Shown here: one piece after another, positions 55,034 through 64,000 of the stretch | How positions within the stretch are numbered: position 1 is the stretch's first letter | How the letters are laid out: the number at the start of each line of letters is the position of its first letter | NCBI RefSeq assembly: GCF_002266465.3 | Contig: NZ_CP029427.2 | Span: forward strand, 1,428,501 to 1,492,500 | Reading direction: 5' to 3' | DNA: 64,000 nucleotides | DNA from: Bradyrhizobium symbiodeficiens | GTDB taxonomy: Bacteria > Pseudomonadota > Alphaproteobacteria > Rhizobiales > Xanthobacteraceae | Position numbers and translations under genes: made by a program | Notes under the pieces: model-generated | What the model saw: only the letters and a program-made list of their open reading frames with translations | Database searches by the model: none | What the model was told of the DNA's origin: nothing

Positions 55034-55672
55034 CTATCGCTTTCGTTTCACCGCCGGCTTCGCGGAGTTGGCGGTGCGCGGTTTGGCCTTGATGCCGGGC
55101 TGCACCCGCAATCCGTCGACGAACACGTCGAGCATGCGCAGCACCGAGGATTGCCAGCCGGGCTGATCGTGCATGTAGCACATGCCGATCAGGGCCCTGA
55201 GCAGGTCTTCCGGGCTGACATCGGCCCGCATCTGGCCGGCCTCCACCGCGCGCGCGAGCAGCGAGCCGATCGCCTTGGTCAGTCGGTCCATCGAGAACGC
55301 CGCGAGCTCCGACGAGCTCTGATAAGTCAGCGCCAGCGCGGCCGACATGCCTTTTTTCGTGGCAACGAATTCGACCGCGGAGCGCAGCCAGCGGCGGAGC
55401 GCGTCGACCGGGTCCTGGGCGCTTCGCAGATGCTCGGCAAGTTCGCTGAGCTGCTCGACCTCGCGCCGGTACACCGCCTCGAATAGATCCTCGCGTGTGG
55501 GGAAATGCCGATAGAGTGTGCCGATGCCGACCCCGGCGCGTTTTGCCACCGCCTCCAGGCTGGCCTCCGGGCCGCCCGCGTTGAACACGGTTTTCGCGGC
55601 CTCGAGCACACGCTCGCGATTGCGCACGGCGTCGGCGCGGGGCTTCCGGGTCTGGTCGGTGTGGTCGTCCAT
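55034..55672 (-). CDS. TetR-family transcriptional regulator
   Basis: 212 residues. N-terminal HTH: RERVLEAAKTVFNAGGPEAS, LEAVAKRAGVGIGTLYRHFP, TREDLFEAVYRREVEQL. C-terminal ligand domain helical, basic tail. ATG 55672 is set by the usual distance to the HTH; a longer frame to 55891 lacks protein-like sequence. Divergent from the molybdenum hydroxylase operon across 247 bp, so it probably regulates it. Confidence 0.9.
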   Translation of the reverse strand: MDDHTDQTRKPRADAVRNRERVLEAAKTVFNAGGPEASLEAVAKRAGVGIGTLYRHFPTREDLFEAVYRREVEQLSELAEHLRSAQDPVDALRRWLRSAVEFVATKKGMSAALALTYQSSSELAAFSMDRLTKAIGSLLARAVEAGQMRADVSPEDLLRALIGMCYMHDQPGWQSSVLRMLDVFVDGLRVQPGIKAKPRTANSAKPAVKRKR

Positions 55673-55919
55673 GCGAGCAATGTAGATCACGAATTGGTTA
55701 GATTGAACCCTTGTTGAACCCTGCCGGACTGCATCGCGTTGGTGGCGCACGGGCTTTTGACGAATTCCAAATATTTCTCGGCGGCCCTTGTTAAACGGAG
55801 GGTGCCTCCGTATCTTCGACTGGATGTTGGCCGGCTTATGCCTGGCCAGCATATCGACGGCGGCCACGGCGGTGGCGCGCTGCGCGATCACTCATGTCCA
55901 AATCTGATCGGAGCCTTGT

Positions 55920-56413
<494 letters not shown>

Positions 56414-56417
<4 letters not shown>

Positions 56418-57469
56418 AACGGTTCGATTATGTCAGGCCCGCCACCGTCACTGAAGCCGTTGCTGCCGCGGCCCAGCCGGGCGCCGTCTATCTCGCCGCC
56501 GGCACCAATCTGCTCGATCTGATGAAGGGCAATATCAGCCGTCCGGATCGTCTGGTCGACGTCACGCATCTCGAGGGACTTGACGCGATCGAGCGCCTCG
56601 CCGACGGGTCGTTGCGCATCGGCGCGCTCGTCAGCAACGCCGATCTCGCGCATGATGCGGACTTCGCAAGGTCCTATCCCGCCGTCGCCGAAGCCCTTCT
56701 CTCGGGGGCATCCGCACAGTTGCGCAATGCCGCGACTGTCGGCGGCAACCTCCTGCAACGGACGCGCTGTGCGTATTTCTACGACACTGCCAGCCGCTGC
56801 AACAAGCGCGAGGCCGGCAGCGGCTGCGACGCCCGCGGCGGCGAGAACCGCACGCACGCCGTGCTCGGCTGGAGCGAGAGCTGCATCGCCACCCATCCAT
56901 CCGATTTCTGCGTGCCGCTGGTCGCACTCGGTGCAGTCGTCGAGATCGAAGGCCGGGGCGGGCGGCGCGAGATCGCGCTCGACGAGCTGCATCGCCTGCC
57001 CGGCGATACGCCCGAGCGGGAGTCCGCGCTCGAGCCCGGCGATCTCATCGTCGCGGTGCGCCTGCCGAAGGCCGCGCGTGAATTTACTTCGCATGCGCGC
57101 TACCTCAAGGTTCGCGAGCGCACCTCCTACGCCTTCGCGATGGTCTCGGCCGCTGCTGCGTTGCGGATCGAGAACGGCAGGATCGCGGAAGCACGGCTTG
57201 CGCTCGGCGGCGTCGCCGCAAAGCCCTGGCGTGCCCGCGCTGCGGAGGACGTGCTCAAGGGCGTCGCGCCCACGGCCGATGCCTTCCAGGAAGCCGCCTG
57301 GCGTGCGCTCACCGACGCAAAGCCGTCCGGCGACAATGCCTTCAAGATCGAGCTCGCACGCCGCATCGTCGTGCGCGCGCTGACCCTCGCTGCCGCCGGC
57401 ACGCCCGCGCGCCTGCCCGCACTGCCGGCCTCTCCCTTTGCCTCGACATCAGGAGCCATCCATGCCTGA
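56414..57469 (+). CDS. Molybdenum hydroxylase FAD subunit with 4Fe-4S Cys (PaoB-like)
   Basis: 351 residues. FAD-binding YLAAGTNLLDLMKGN and ATVGGNLLQRT, C-terminal CO-dehydrogenase flavoprotein domain. Four Cys (119, 129, 138, 157; RCAYFYDTASRCNKREAGSG, C, and ESCIATHPSD) match the extra [4Fe-4S] of PaoB-type aldehyde oxidoreductases, separating this enzyme from xanthine dehydrogenase. Overlaps the next gene by 8 nt. Confidence 0.93.
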
Positions 57470-59723
57470 GCTCAACCTGACCAGCGCGCCCGCCCATTTG
57501 CGGCACGGCTCGAACATCGGCCAGCCGCTGACCCGCCGTGACGGCGTTCTCAAGGTCACGGGGCAGGCGACCTATGCCGCCGACAATCATCCGCCCGGCA
57601 TGCTGTTTGCGGTGATCGCCGTGGCCGGCATCGCGCATGGCCGCGTGACCTCGCTCGATGTCGCCGCCGCAAAACGCCATCCTGGCGTCGTCGATGTCAT
57701 GACACCGGACCACAAGCCGCAGCTTGCGATCGACCCGGAGATCAAGACCAATCCGTTCGTGTTCCGGATGGAGGTGCTGCAGAGCAACGAGGTGCGCTAC
57801 GCCAATCAGCCGATCGCGGTCGTGATCGCCGAGACGCTTGAAGCTGCGACGGAAGGCGCCGTGCTGCTGGCGCCGCGTTACGAGACGCTCCCCGCGCTGG
57901 TCGGCCTCGATGCCGGCGAGAGTTATGTGCCGCCGGTCGTCGGCGTCGGCAACCCCACCGAAAATCACCGCGGCGATGTCGAGGCGGGCCTTGCCTCGGC
58001 CGAAAAGCAGATCGACGCGACCTACGAGACGCCGCCGCAATATCACAACGCCATGGAGCCGCATGCGATCGTGGCTCACTGGGATGGCGACAATCTGCAG
58101 ATCGACATGCCGACCCAGGGCCTGATGCTGTCGCTGGCGCGCGTCGCCGAGCTGTTCGGCATCGCCCACGACAAGATTCACATCCGCAGCCCCTTCCTCG
58201 GCGGTGGCTTCGGCTCCAAGGGATTGATGGCGGGGCCGCCGGTGCTCGGCATCATGGCGGCCAAGCTGGTCGGCAAGCCGGTCAAGCTGGTGCTGCGCCG
58301 CGAGCAGATGTATGGCCCGGTCGGCCATCGCGCGCCGACGCGCCAGCGCCTGCGCATCGGCGCCGACGGAGAGGGACGTCTGACCGCGCTCGATCACCAT
58401 GCGCGGACCGTGTCGAGCACGTTCGACGATTTCTACGAGCCCGCGGCCGATGCCTCTCACACGCTCTATGCGGCGCCCGCGATCCGCACCTCCCACGATG
58501 CCGTACGCGTCAACACCGGCACGCCGCTGTTCATGCGCGCACCGGGCGAGGCGACCGGCTCGATCGCGCTGGAGAGCGCGATCGACGAGATGGCCTGGGC
58601 CTGCGGCATCGATCCGCTCGCCTTTCGCCTGAAGAACTACGCCGAAATCGAGCCGATCACGGGGAAGCCGTTCTCGTCGAAGGCACTGCGAGCCTGTTAC
58701 GACCAGGGCGCGTCGCGCTTCGGCTGGGCGAAGCGTCCGCTGCAGCCGCGGCAGATGCGCGACGATGCCGGACTGCTGGTCGGCTGGGGCATGGGCACGG
58801 CGACCTTCCCGGCGCTGATGTTCCAGGCCGAAGCGCGCGCGGCGATCCGCCGCGACGGCTCGGGCGTGATGGAGATCGGTGCACACGACATGGGGCAGGG
58901 TGCCTGGACGGCGCTGGCCCAGATCGCCGCCGACGCCGTCGGCCTCGATATCGACCGCGTCGCGTTCAAGGCCGGTACGTCCGATTTGCCCGATGCCGGC
59001 ATTGCCGGCGGCTCGGCGCACACGGCAACCGCGGGTGCGGCGATCCACAGCGCCGGCGCGGCCGTGATCGCGAAGCTCGCCGATCTCGCCACCGGCGACG
59101 AGCGATCACCGCTGTTCGGCGCCGGCAATACCGGCGTGATCGCGCGCGACGGCCGGTTGATCCGGCGCGACGACGAGAGCCGCGGCGAGAGCTACGCCGA
59201 GATCCTCGCGCGAGCCGGCGTCGCCGAAGTCGAGGCGCGCGGTACCGGCGCGCCGAACCCTGCGGCGATGCAGGAATATGCGATGCATGCCCATGGCGCG
59301 GTGTTTGCGGAGGTGAAGGTCGATCCCGAGCTCGGCCAGGTCCGTGTCAGCCGCATGGTCGGGGCCTTTGCGGCTGGGCGGATCGTCAACCCGCGCATGG
59401 TGCAAAGCCAGCTCTTCGGCGGCATGATCTGGGGCCTATCCTTTGCGCTGCACGAGGAGGCCGTCACCGACAAGCGTAGCGGGCGGATCATGAACGCCGA
59501 TCTCGGCGAGTACCATGTCCCCGTGAATGCCGATGTGCCGCCGCTCGACGTCATCACCGTCGAGGAGCACGACCCGCACGTCAACGCGCTCGGCATCAAG
59601 GGCGTCGGCGAGATCGGCATCACCGGCAGTGCCGGTGCGGTCGCGAACGCGGTCTGGCATGCGACCGGCGTGCGGGTGCGCAAATTTCCGATCCGGATCG
59701 AGGAGTTGCTGACGCAGCGTTGA
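57462..59723 (+). CDS. Molybdenum hydroxylase molybdopterin subunit (PaoC-like)
   Basis: 753 residues. Moco-binding domains: ALTRRDG-type N-terminus (GQPLTRRDGVLKVTGQATYA), LGGGFGSKGL, GAHDMGQGAWTALAQIAADA, and the catalytic Glu E717 in GVGEIGITGSAGAVANAVWH. Oxidises aldehydes or N-heterocycles with water as oxygen source; substrate unknown. No XdhC/PaoD sulfuration factor gene follows directly. Moco cytosine-dinucleotide form expected for this family. Confidence 0.94.
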   Translation: MPELNLTSAPAHLRHGSNIGQPLTRRDGVLKVTGQATYAADNHPPGMLFAVIAVAGIAHGRVTSLDVAAAKRHPGVVDVMTPDHKPQLAIDPEIKTNPFVFRMEVLQSNEVRYANQPIAVVIAETLEAATEGAVLLAPRYETLPALVGLDAGESYVPPVVGVGNPTENHRGDVEAGLASAEKQIDATYETPPQYHNAMEPHAIVAHWDGDNLQIDMPTQGLMLSLARVAELFGIAHDKIHIRSPFLGGGFGSKGLMAGPPVLGIMAAKLVGKPVKLVLRREQMYGPVGHRAPTRQRLRIGADGEGRLTALDHHARTVSSTFDDFYEPAADASHTLYAAPAIRTSHDAVRVNTGTPLFMRAPGEATGSIALESAIDEMAWACGIDPLAFRLKNYAEIEPITGKPFSSKALRACYDQGASRFGWAKRPLQPRQMRDDAGLLVGWGMGTATFPALMFQAEARAAIRRDGSGVMEIGAHDMGQGAWTALAQIAADAVGLDIDRVAFKAGTSDLPDAGIAGGSAHTATAGAAIHSAGAAVIAKLADLATGDERSPLFGAGNTGVIARDGRLIRRDDESRGESYAEILARAGVAEVEARGTGAPNPAAMQEYAMHAHGAVFAEVKVDPELGQVRVSRMVGAFAAGRIVNPRMVQSQLFGGMIWGLSFALHEEAVTDKRSGRIMNADLGEYHVPVNADVPPLDVITVEEHDPHVNALGIKGVGEIGITGSAGAVANAVWHATGVRVRKFPIRIEELLTQR

Positions 59724-59765
59724 GGCGGCAGGCGGGGCGAGGCCTGCTCGCTCCGCGGCGGCCGA

Positions 59766-59918
59766 TCAGTTCATCATCCTGCGGAGAGTCTTGATCTGCT
59801 CTCTCTGCGCTTCGATGTATTTCGCGATGGCCTTGCGCAGCTCGCGCGAATGGAGCTTGTCGGTGTCGCGCTGGACTTCGTCGAGCGCGGCTTCCGCATT
59901 GGCGAGTGTGGTCTTCAT
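59766..59918 (-). CDS. Small 50-residue helical protein
   Basis: Begins MKTTLANAEAALDEVQRDTD and ends EQIKTLRRMMN; highly charged and predicted all-helical, no signal. CAGGG lies eight bases before the ATG. Convergent with the PaoC-like gene (42 bp away). Codon use is normal for the window. Family not recognised, but the composition is protein-like and the ribosome site supports translation. Confidence 0.65.
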   Translation of the reverse strand: MKTTLANAEAALDEVQRDTDKLHSRELRKAIAKYIEAQREQIKTLRRMMN

Positions 59919-60108
59919 GCGCGAGCCCTGTTACGAAGCGGCCCCGGAGTGCCTAGGAGCCCGGGGCCATAACCTCAGCACCTCTAAGCCAGGCTGCTCG
60001 GCTACGGTTCGTAATATATAGAGGTCCGGCGCGCAGAAATTGAGATGGCTCAACCACCGTAAGATACCGGTGGCCGCCCGTAACTTTCCGGATGTGACTG
60101 ATCGTGCT

Positions 60109-60657
60109 TCAGAACGTTGGCGGCGTGCAGGCCGAGATCACCTCGCACGGCTTGCCGCCGACGCAGCGGAAGCGGTGTGGGCGGCGGCTCTCGAAATAAT
60201 AGGCGTCGCCGGGATTGAGGATGCGCCGCTCGTCCTCGACGGTGACTTCGAGCTTGCCCGAGATCACGATGCCGCCTTCCTCGCCGTCATGGACGAGGTG
60301 GACGCGCCCGGTGTCGCTGCCGGGCTCGTAGCACTCTTTCAGGATCTGCAGGCTGCGGCCGAACAGATTGTCGCCGACCTGGCGATACGAGATCGGCTTC
60401 TTGCCGACTTCGGTCAGCTCCTCGGCGCGATAGAAGATCTTGCGCCGCGACTCCGGCTCCAGCGCGAAGAACTCGGCGAGCCCCATTGGGATGCCGTCGA
60501 GGATGCGCTTGAGGGCGCCGACCGACGGGTTCATCTGGTTGGATTCGATCAGCGAGATCGTCGAATTGGTGACCCCGGCGCGCTTGGCGAGCTCGCGCTG
60601 CGACAGCTTGTGGTGCGCCCGGATGAATCGCAGCCGTCCACCGATGTCGACGCTCAT
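60109..60657 (-). CDS. XRE-cupin transcriptional regulator (PuuR-like)
   Basis: 182 residues: N-terminal HTH_3 (IRAHHKLSQRELAKRAGVTN, STISLIESNQMNPSVGALKR) and C-terminal cupin (VHLVHDGEEGGIVISGKLEV, GDAYYFESRRPHRF). PuuR-type regulators sense small amines or amino acids. Divergent from the aminotransferase gene, its likely target. Confidence 0.92.
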   Translation of the reverse strand: MSVDIGGRLRFIRAHHKLSQRELAKRAGVTNSTISLIESNQMNPSVGALKRILDGIPMGLAEFFALEPESRRKIFYRAEELTEVGKKPISYRQVGDNLFGRSLQILKECYEPGSDTGRVHLVHDGEEGGIVISGKLEVTVEDERRILNPGDAYYFESRRPHRFRCVGGKPCEVISACTPPTF

Positions 60658-60805
60658 ACCCCTGGTCCCTGTTGCAGGTGTTGCGGATCGCGCAAATATG
60701 GACCGGCGGCCCCAGTAAAATCAATGGCTTGCAGGCTGCCAGAAAAGGACTTGTTGCGGTTCTGAAGCCGTGCCTCTGCTATCCAGTCAGCAAAGGAGCG
60801 CGGCC

Positions 60806-62134
60806 GTGACCCTTCATCAGATTCCGAACACTATCAAGACCGACTCGTTCTGGATGCCGTTCACGGCCAACCGGCAGTTCAAGAAGGCGCCGCGGCTGTT
60901 CTCGTCGGCCGAGGGCATGCACTACACCACCGTCGACGGCCGCAAGGTCATCGACGGCTCCGCCGGCCTGTGGTGCGTCAATGCCGGCCATGGCCGCAAG
61001 CAGATCGCCGCCGCGGTCGAGCGCCAGCTCATGACGCTGGACTTCGCGCCGTCGTTCCAGATGGGCCATCCGCTGGCGTTCGACTTCGCCGAGCGGCTCG
61101 CCGAGATCGCGCCGAAGGGCCTCGACCGCATCTTCTTCACCAATTCCGGCTCCGAGTCGGTCGACACCGCGCTGAAGATCGCGCTCGCCTATCACCGTGC
61201 CAACGGCCAGGCGAGCCGCACCCGTCTGATCGGCCGCGAGCGCGGCTATCACGGCGTCGGCTTCGGCGGCACCTCGGTCGGCGGGATGGTCGCCAATCGC
61301 CGCGCCTTCACGACCCTGCTGCCGGGCGTCGACCATATTCGCCACACCCACGATCTCACCCGCAACGCCTTCGCCAAGGACCAGCCCGAGCATGGCGCCG
61401 AGCTCGCCGACGATCTCGAGCGTCTGGTGGCCCTGCATGGCGCCGAGACCATCGCCGCCGTCATCGTCGAGCCGGTGCCGGGTTCGACCGCGGTGCTGCC
61501 GCCGCCGAAGGGCTATCTGCAGCGCCTGCGCGAGATCTGCGACAAGCACGGCATTCTCCTGATCTTCGACGAGGTCATCACCGGCTTCGGACGTCTCGGC
61601 ACGCCGTTCGCCGCCAATTTCTTTGGCGTCACGCCTGATATGATGACGACCGCCAAGGGCATCACCAACGGCACCATTCCCTGCGGCGCGGTGTTTGCGC
61701 ATCGCAAGGTGCATGACGCCATGATGATCGGCCCGGAAAACGTCATGGAGCTGTTCCATGGCTACACCTATTCGGCGCATCCCACCGCCTGCGCCGCCGG
61801 TATCGCGACGCTCGACATCTACAAGGACGAGGGCCTGCTGACGCGCGGTGCCTCGATCGCCGAATATTGGCGCGATGCGCTGCATTCGCTCAAAGGCCTG
61901 CCCAACGTCATCGACATCCGCAATTGCGGCCTGATGGGCGCGGTCGAGCTCTCGCCGCGCGACGGCGCGGTGGGTGCGCGTGGCTACGACGTCATGGTCG
62001 ACTGCTTCAATCGTGGGCTCTACTTCCGCATGAGCGGCGATAGCTTCGCGCTGTCGCCGCCCCTCATCGTCGAGAAGAGCCACATCGACGATATCGTCTC
62101 GATCCTGGGCGATGCCATCAAGCGGGTGGCCTGA
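60806..62134 (+). CDS. Omega-amino acid:pyruvate aminotransferase
   Basis: 442 residues, class III PLP aminotransferase; length and sequence (DSFWMPFTANRQFKKAPRLF, VDGSAGLWCVNAGHGR, FTNSGSESVDTALKIAL, RGYHGVGFGGTSVGG) match beta-alanine--pyruvate transaminases. PLP Asp in IFDEVITGFGRLG and Schiff-base K284 in TTAKGITNG. GTG 60806 has GGAG eight bases upstream; 60770 in the same frame lacks one. Function probably polyamine or beta-alanine breakdown, consistent with the PuuR-like neighbour. Confidence 0.93.
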   Translation: MTLHQIPNTIKTDSFWMPFTANRQFKKAPRLFSSAEGMHYTTVDGRKVIDGSAGLWCVNAGHGRKQIAAAVERQLMTLDFAPSFQMGHPLAFDFAERLAEIAPKGLDRIFFTNSGSESVDTALKIALAYHRANGQASRTRLIGRERGYHGVGFGGTSVGGMVANRRAFTTLLPGVDHIRHTHDLTRNAFAKDQPEHGAELADDLERLVALHGAETIAAVIVEPVPGSTAVLPPPKGYLQRLREICDKHGILLIFDEVITGFGRLGTPFAANFFGVTPDMMTTAKGITNGTIPCGAVFAHRKVHDAMMIGPENVMELFHGYTYSAHPTACAAGIATLDIYKDEGLLTRGASIAEYWRDALHSLKGLPNVIDIRNCGLMGAVELSPRDGAVGARGYDVMVDCFNRGLYFRMSGDSFALSPPLIVEKSHIDDIVSILGDAIKRVA

Positions 62135-62204
62135 TAATTGCTCTCGCCGTTGCGAGTTGTTTCCTTGCAGCGGCGAGCGTGATGCCGCGGGAGTTTGACC
62201 AAGC

Positions 62205-63470
62205 GTGAAAGTTCTGATCCTCGGCAGCGGTGTCATCGGTGTCACCTCTGCCTACTACCTCGCGCGTGCCGGCCATGAGGTGACGGTCGTCGACCGCCAG
62301 CCCGAGCCGGCACTGGAGACCTCCTTCGCCAATGCCGGCGAGGTCTCGCCCGGCTATTCCTCGCCCTGGGCCGGGCCCGGCGTGCCGGTGAAGGCGGTGA
62401 AGTGGCTCCTGATGAAGCACGGCCCGCTGGTGATCCGGCCGAAGCTCGATCCCGTGATGTGGGTCTGGCTGCTCAAGATGCTGCGCAACTGCACCAGCGC
62501 GCGTTATGCGGTCAACAAGAGCCGGATGATCCCGATCGCGGAATACAGTCGCGATTCCCTGCGCGACCTGCGCCGTGACATCGGCATTCAATATGACGAG
62601 CGCTCGCAAGGCACGCTGCAGCTGTTCCGTTACCAGGCGCAGCTCGATGGCACCGGCGAAGACATCGCCGTGCTCAAGCAATATGGAGTGCCCTACGAGA
62701 CGTTGAGCCGCGAAGGCTGCATCGCGGTCGAGCCTGCGCTCGCAGGCGTGAAGGAAAAATTCGTCGGCGGGCTCCGCCTGCCGCAGGACGAGACCGGCGA
62801 TTGCCACATGTTCACGCAGGCGCTGGCCAAGCACGCCGAAGCGCTCGGCGTCCGCTTCATGTTCAACACCGGCATCGATCGCATCGTCACCGAGGGCGCG
62901 CGCGTCAGCGGTGTCGCGACCAGTGCCGGGATGTTGCAGGCCGACGCTTACGTGCTCGCGCTCGGCAGCTATTCGTCGCAGATGGCCGCGCCGCTCGGCA
63001 TTTCGCTGCCAGTCTATCCAGTGAAGGGCTATTCGATCACGGTGCCGATCAAGGACGCCTCCGGCGCGCCGGAATCCACCGTGATGGACGAGAGCTACAA
63101 GGTCGCGATCACCCGTCTCGGCGATCGCATCCGCGTCGGAGGTACCGCCGAAATCTCGGGCTTCTCGACCAAGCTCTATGATGCGCGCCGCGCCACGCTG
63201 GATCATTCGCTGACCGACCTGTTTCCGCGCGGCGGCGATCTCTCCAAGGCGACGTTCTGGAGCGGCCTGCGTCCGATGACGCCGGACGGCCCGCCCGTGA
63301 TCGGTCCGACACCATACGCCAATCTCCACCTCAACACCGGCCACGGCACGCTCGGCTGGACCATGTCCTGTGGCTCGGCGCGCGTGCTCGCCGACATGCT
63401 GTCGGGCAAGAAGCCGGACATCGACGTCAGCGCGCTGACGGTGGACCGGTATCAGCATCGGTTTGGATGA
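62205..63470 (+). CDS. dadA: D-amino acid dehydrogenase
   Basis: 421-residue FAD enzyme of the DAO superfamily; oxidises D-amino acids (notably D-Ala) to keto acids and passes electrons to quinone. FAD motif [20 protein letters not shown], DadA hallmarks [49 protein letters not shown] and [20 protein letters not shown]. Starts with GTG, 70 nt after the aminotransferase. No alanine racemase (dadX) follows. Confidence 0.94.
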   Translation: MKVLILGSGVIGVTSAYYLARAGHEVTVVDRQPEPALETSFANAGEVSPGYSSPWAGPGVPVKAVKWLLMKHGPLVIRPKLDPVMWVWLLKMLRNCTSARYAVNKSRMIPIAEYSRDSLRDLRRDIGIQYDERSQGTLQLFRYQAQLDGTGEDIAVLKQYGVPYETLSREGCIAVEPALAGVKEKFVGGLRLPQDETGDCHMFTQALAKHAEALGVRFMFNTGIDRIVTEGARVSGVATSAGMLQADAYVLALGSYSSQMAAPLGISLPVYPVKGYSITVPIKDASGAPESTVMDESYKVAITRLGDRIRVGGTAEISGFSTKLYDARRATLDHSLTDLFPRGGDLSKATFWSGLRPMTPDGPPVIGPTPYANLHLNTGHGTLGWTMSCGSARVLADMLSGKKPDIDVSALTVDRYQHRFG

Positions 63471-63478
63471 TTGCTGCT

Positions 63479-63517
63479 GTCATTTCGGGTTCGCCTCTTC
63501 GAGGCGCCCCGAATGAC
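63479..63517. repeat. Palindrome GTCATTTCGGG...CCCCGAATGAC
   Basis: GTCATTTCGGGTTCGCCTC and its imperfect complement GAGGCGCCCCGAATGAC separate dadA from the convergent XRE-cupin gene. Same family as the elements at 29976 and 48629. Confidence 0.65.
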
Positions 63518-63528
63518 GGCAACCGAGC

Positions 63529-64000
63529 CTACCCCGCCCCCGTCACGCAATTCACCCATAGCACCACGGCCTTCGCGTCCTCGGCCGGATTTGAAAACCG
63601 GTGCGGCCTTCGGCTCGCAAAGCGAAAGCTGTCGCCGGTCTTCAGCGACCAGGTCTCGCTGTCCACTGTCAGCAGCATCTCGCCTTTGAGCACCAGGCCC
63701 GCCTCTTCGCCGTCATGCGTGTAGAGCTCGTCGCCGGTGGAGCCGCCGGGCTCCAGATGCACCAGGAACAGATTGAGCTTGTTGTCGGCGCTGGCCGGGC
63801 TCAGCAATTGCTTCGACACGCCGGTGCGCCAGAGCTTCAGCTCGGGCCGCTGCAGCCCGCGCGTCACCACCTGGTCGGAGGTGCCGTCGGCGCTCGGGCT
63901 CGCGCCGAACAATGCGGCGATGCCGACGCCGAGCACGTCGGCGAGCGTCGCCAGTACGCGAAGCGACGGCGACGACAGGCCGCGCTCGATCTGGCTGAGG
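63529..64000 (-). CDS. XRE-cupin transcriptional regulator (N-terminus cut by window edge)
   Basis: The visible 157 residues begin inside the HTH recognition region (LSQIERGLSSPSLRVLATLA, DVLGVGIAALFG) and continue into a cupin domain (VHLEPGGSTGDELYTHDGEE, AGLVLKGEMLLTV, GDSFRFASRRPHRF). It is convergent with dadA. The start lies beyond 64000. A paralogue of the regulator at 60109-60657. Confidence 0.9.
   Translation of the reverse strand, partial: LSQIERGLSSPSLRVLATLADVLGVGIAALFGASPSADGTSDQVVTRGLQRPELKLWRTGVSKQLLSPASADNKLNLFLVHLEPGGSTGDELYTHDGEEAGLVLKGEMLLTVDSETWSLKTGDSFRFASRRPHRFSNPAEDAKAVVLWVNCVTGAG

Noticed and set aside
55673..55891. Longer start for the TetR regulator
   Set aside because: The extra 73 residues show no domain and would put the HTH unusually far from the N-terminus.

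Overview
The window is a GC-rich alphaproteobacterial chromosome segment. Its gene content points to Bradyrhizobium or a close relative in the Nitrobacteraceae: ChpT beside a chemotaxis operon, CtrA next to flagellar genes, an EipA (DUF1134) protein, a DUF3551 protein, CYP153-type P450s, and many short palindromic intergenic repeats. This assignment comes from protein families and gene order. No database search was run.

Layout. 0-2.3 kb: two tandem CYP153-like P450 genes, the first cut by the left edge. 2.5-4.8 kb: a DUF898 membrane protein and an M48 metalloprotease. 4.9-8.3 kb: a minus-strand uracil catabolism set (GTP cyclohydrolase II-like URC1, URC4 and uracil phosphoribosyltransferase) ending in a small membrane protein. 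8.6-23 kb: mostly single housekeeping or envelope genes (threonine synthase-like enzyme, DUF2927, L,D-transpeptidase, TPP enzyme, beta-barrel protein, GreA-like factor, SDR, tRNA-Val, coiled-coil protein, EipA, YHS protein, CysQ). 23.2-30 kb: chpT followed by cheA-cheW-cheY-cheB-cheR. 30-37.1 kb: a DUF350 / YgiB-like / glutathionylspermidine-synthase-like set on the minus strand, interrupted by about 5 kb that encode small secreted proteins and one large Cys/Pro-rich secreted protein. 37.3-40.3 kb: ctrA divergent from fliI-fliJ. 40.5-44.6 kb: an ECF sigma/anti-sigma pair, an AraC regulator and an NDH-2-like flavoprotein. 44.6-45.7 kb: non-coding, repeat-derived sequence. 46.2-48.4 kb: flhA. 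48.8-53.1 kb: a copper-handling operon (His-rich protein, lipoprotein, TolC-like protein, multicopper oxidase, cupredoxin, CusF-like protein). 53.3-55.7 kb: MFS transporter, DUF4864 protein, TetR regulator. 55.9-59.7 kb: a three-subunit PaoABC-type molybdenum hydroxylase. 59.8-64 kb: a 50-codon gene, an omega-aminotransferase and a D-amino-acid dehydrogenase, flanked by two XRE-cupin regulators.

How the parts connect. ChpT passes phosphate from CckA to CtrA in alphaproteobacteria, and CtrA controls flagellar and chemotaxis genes. Both are present here beside che, fliI, fliJ and flhA. The ctrA/fliI intergenic region carries six GANTC (CcrM) sites, and near-consensus CtrA boxes lie upstream of flhA and cheA. 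The copper genes form a tight co-directional operon.

The most unusual part is 31.4-36.3 kb. Four small exported proteins share a Cys pattern and a conserved segment around AEIHKKNVPTVKP. They surround a roughly 976-residue exported protein with an apparent beta-propeller and many CCPxGxxPxxDGxC repeats, plus a small protein with two NWLNPQPEPP repeats. I do not recognise a described function for this set.
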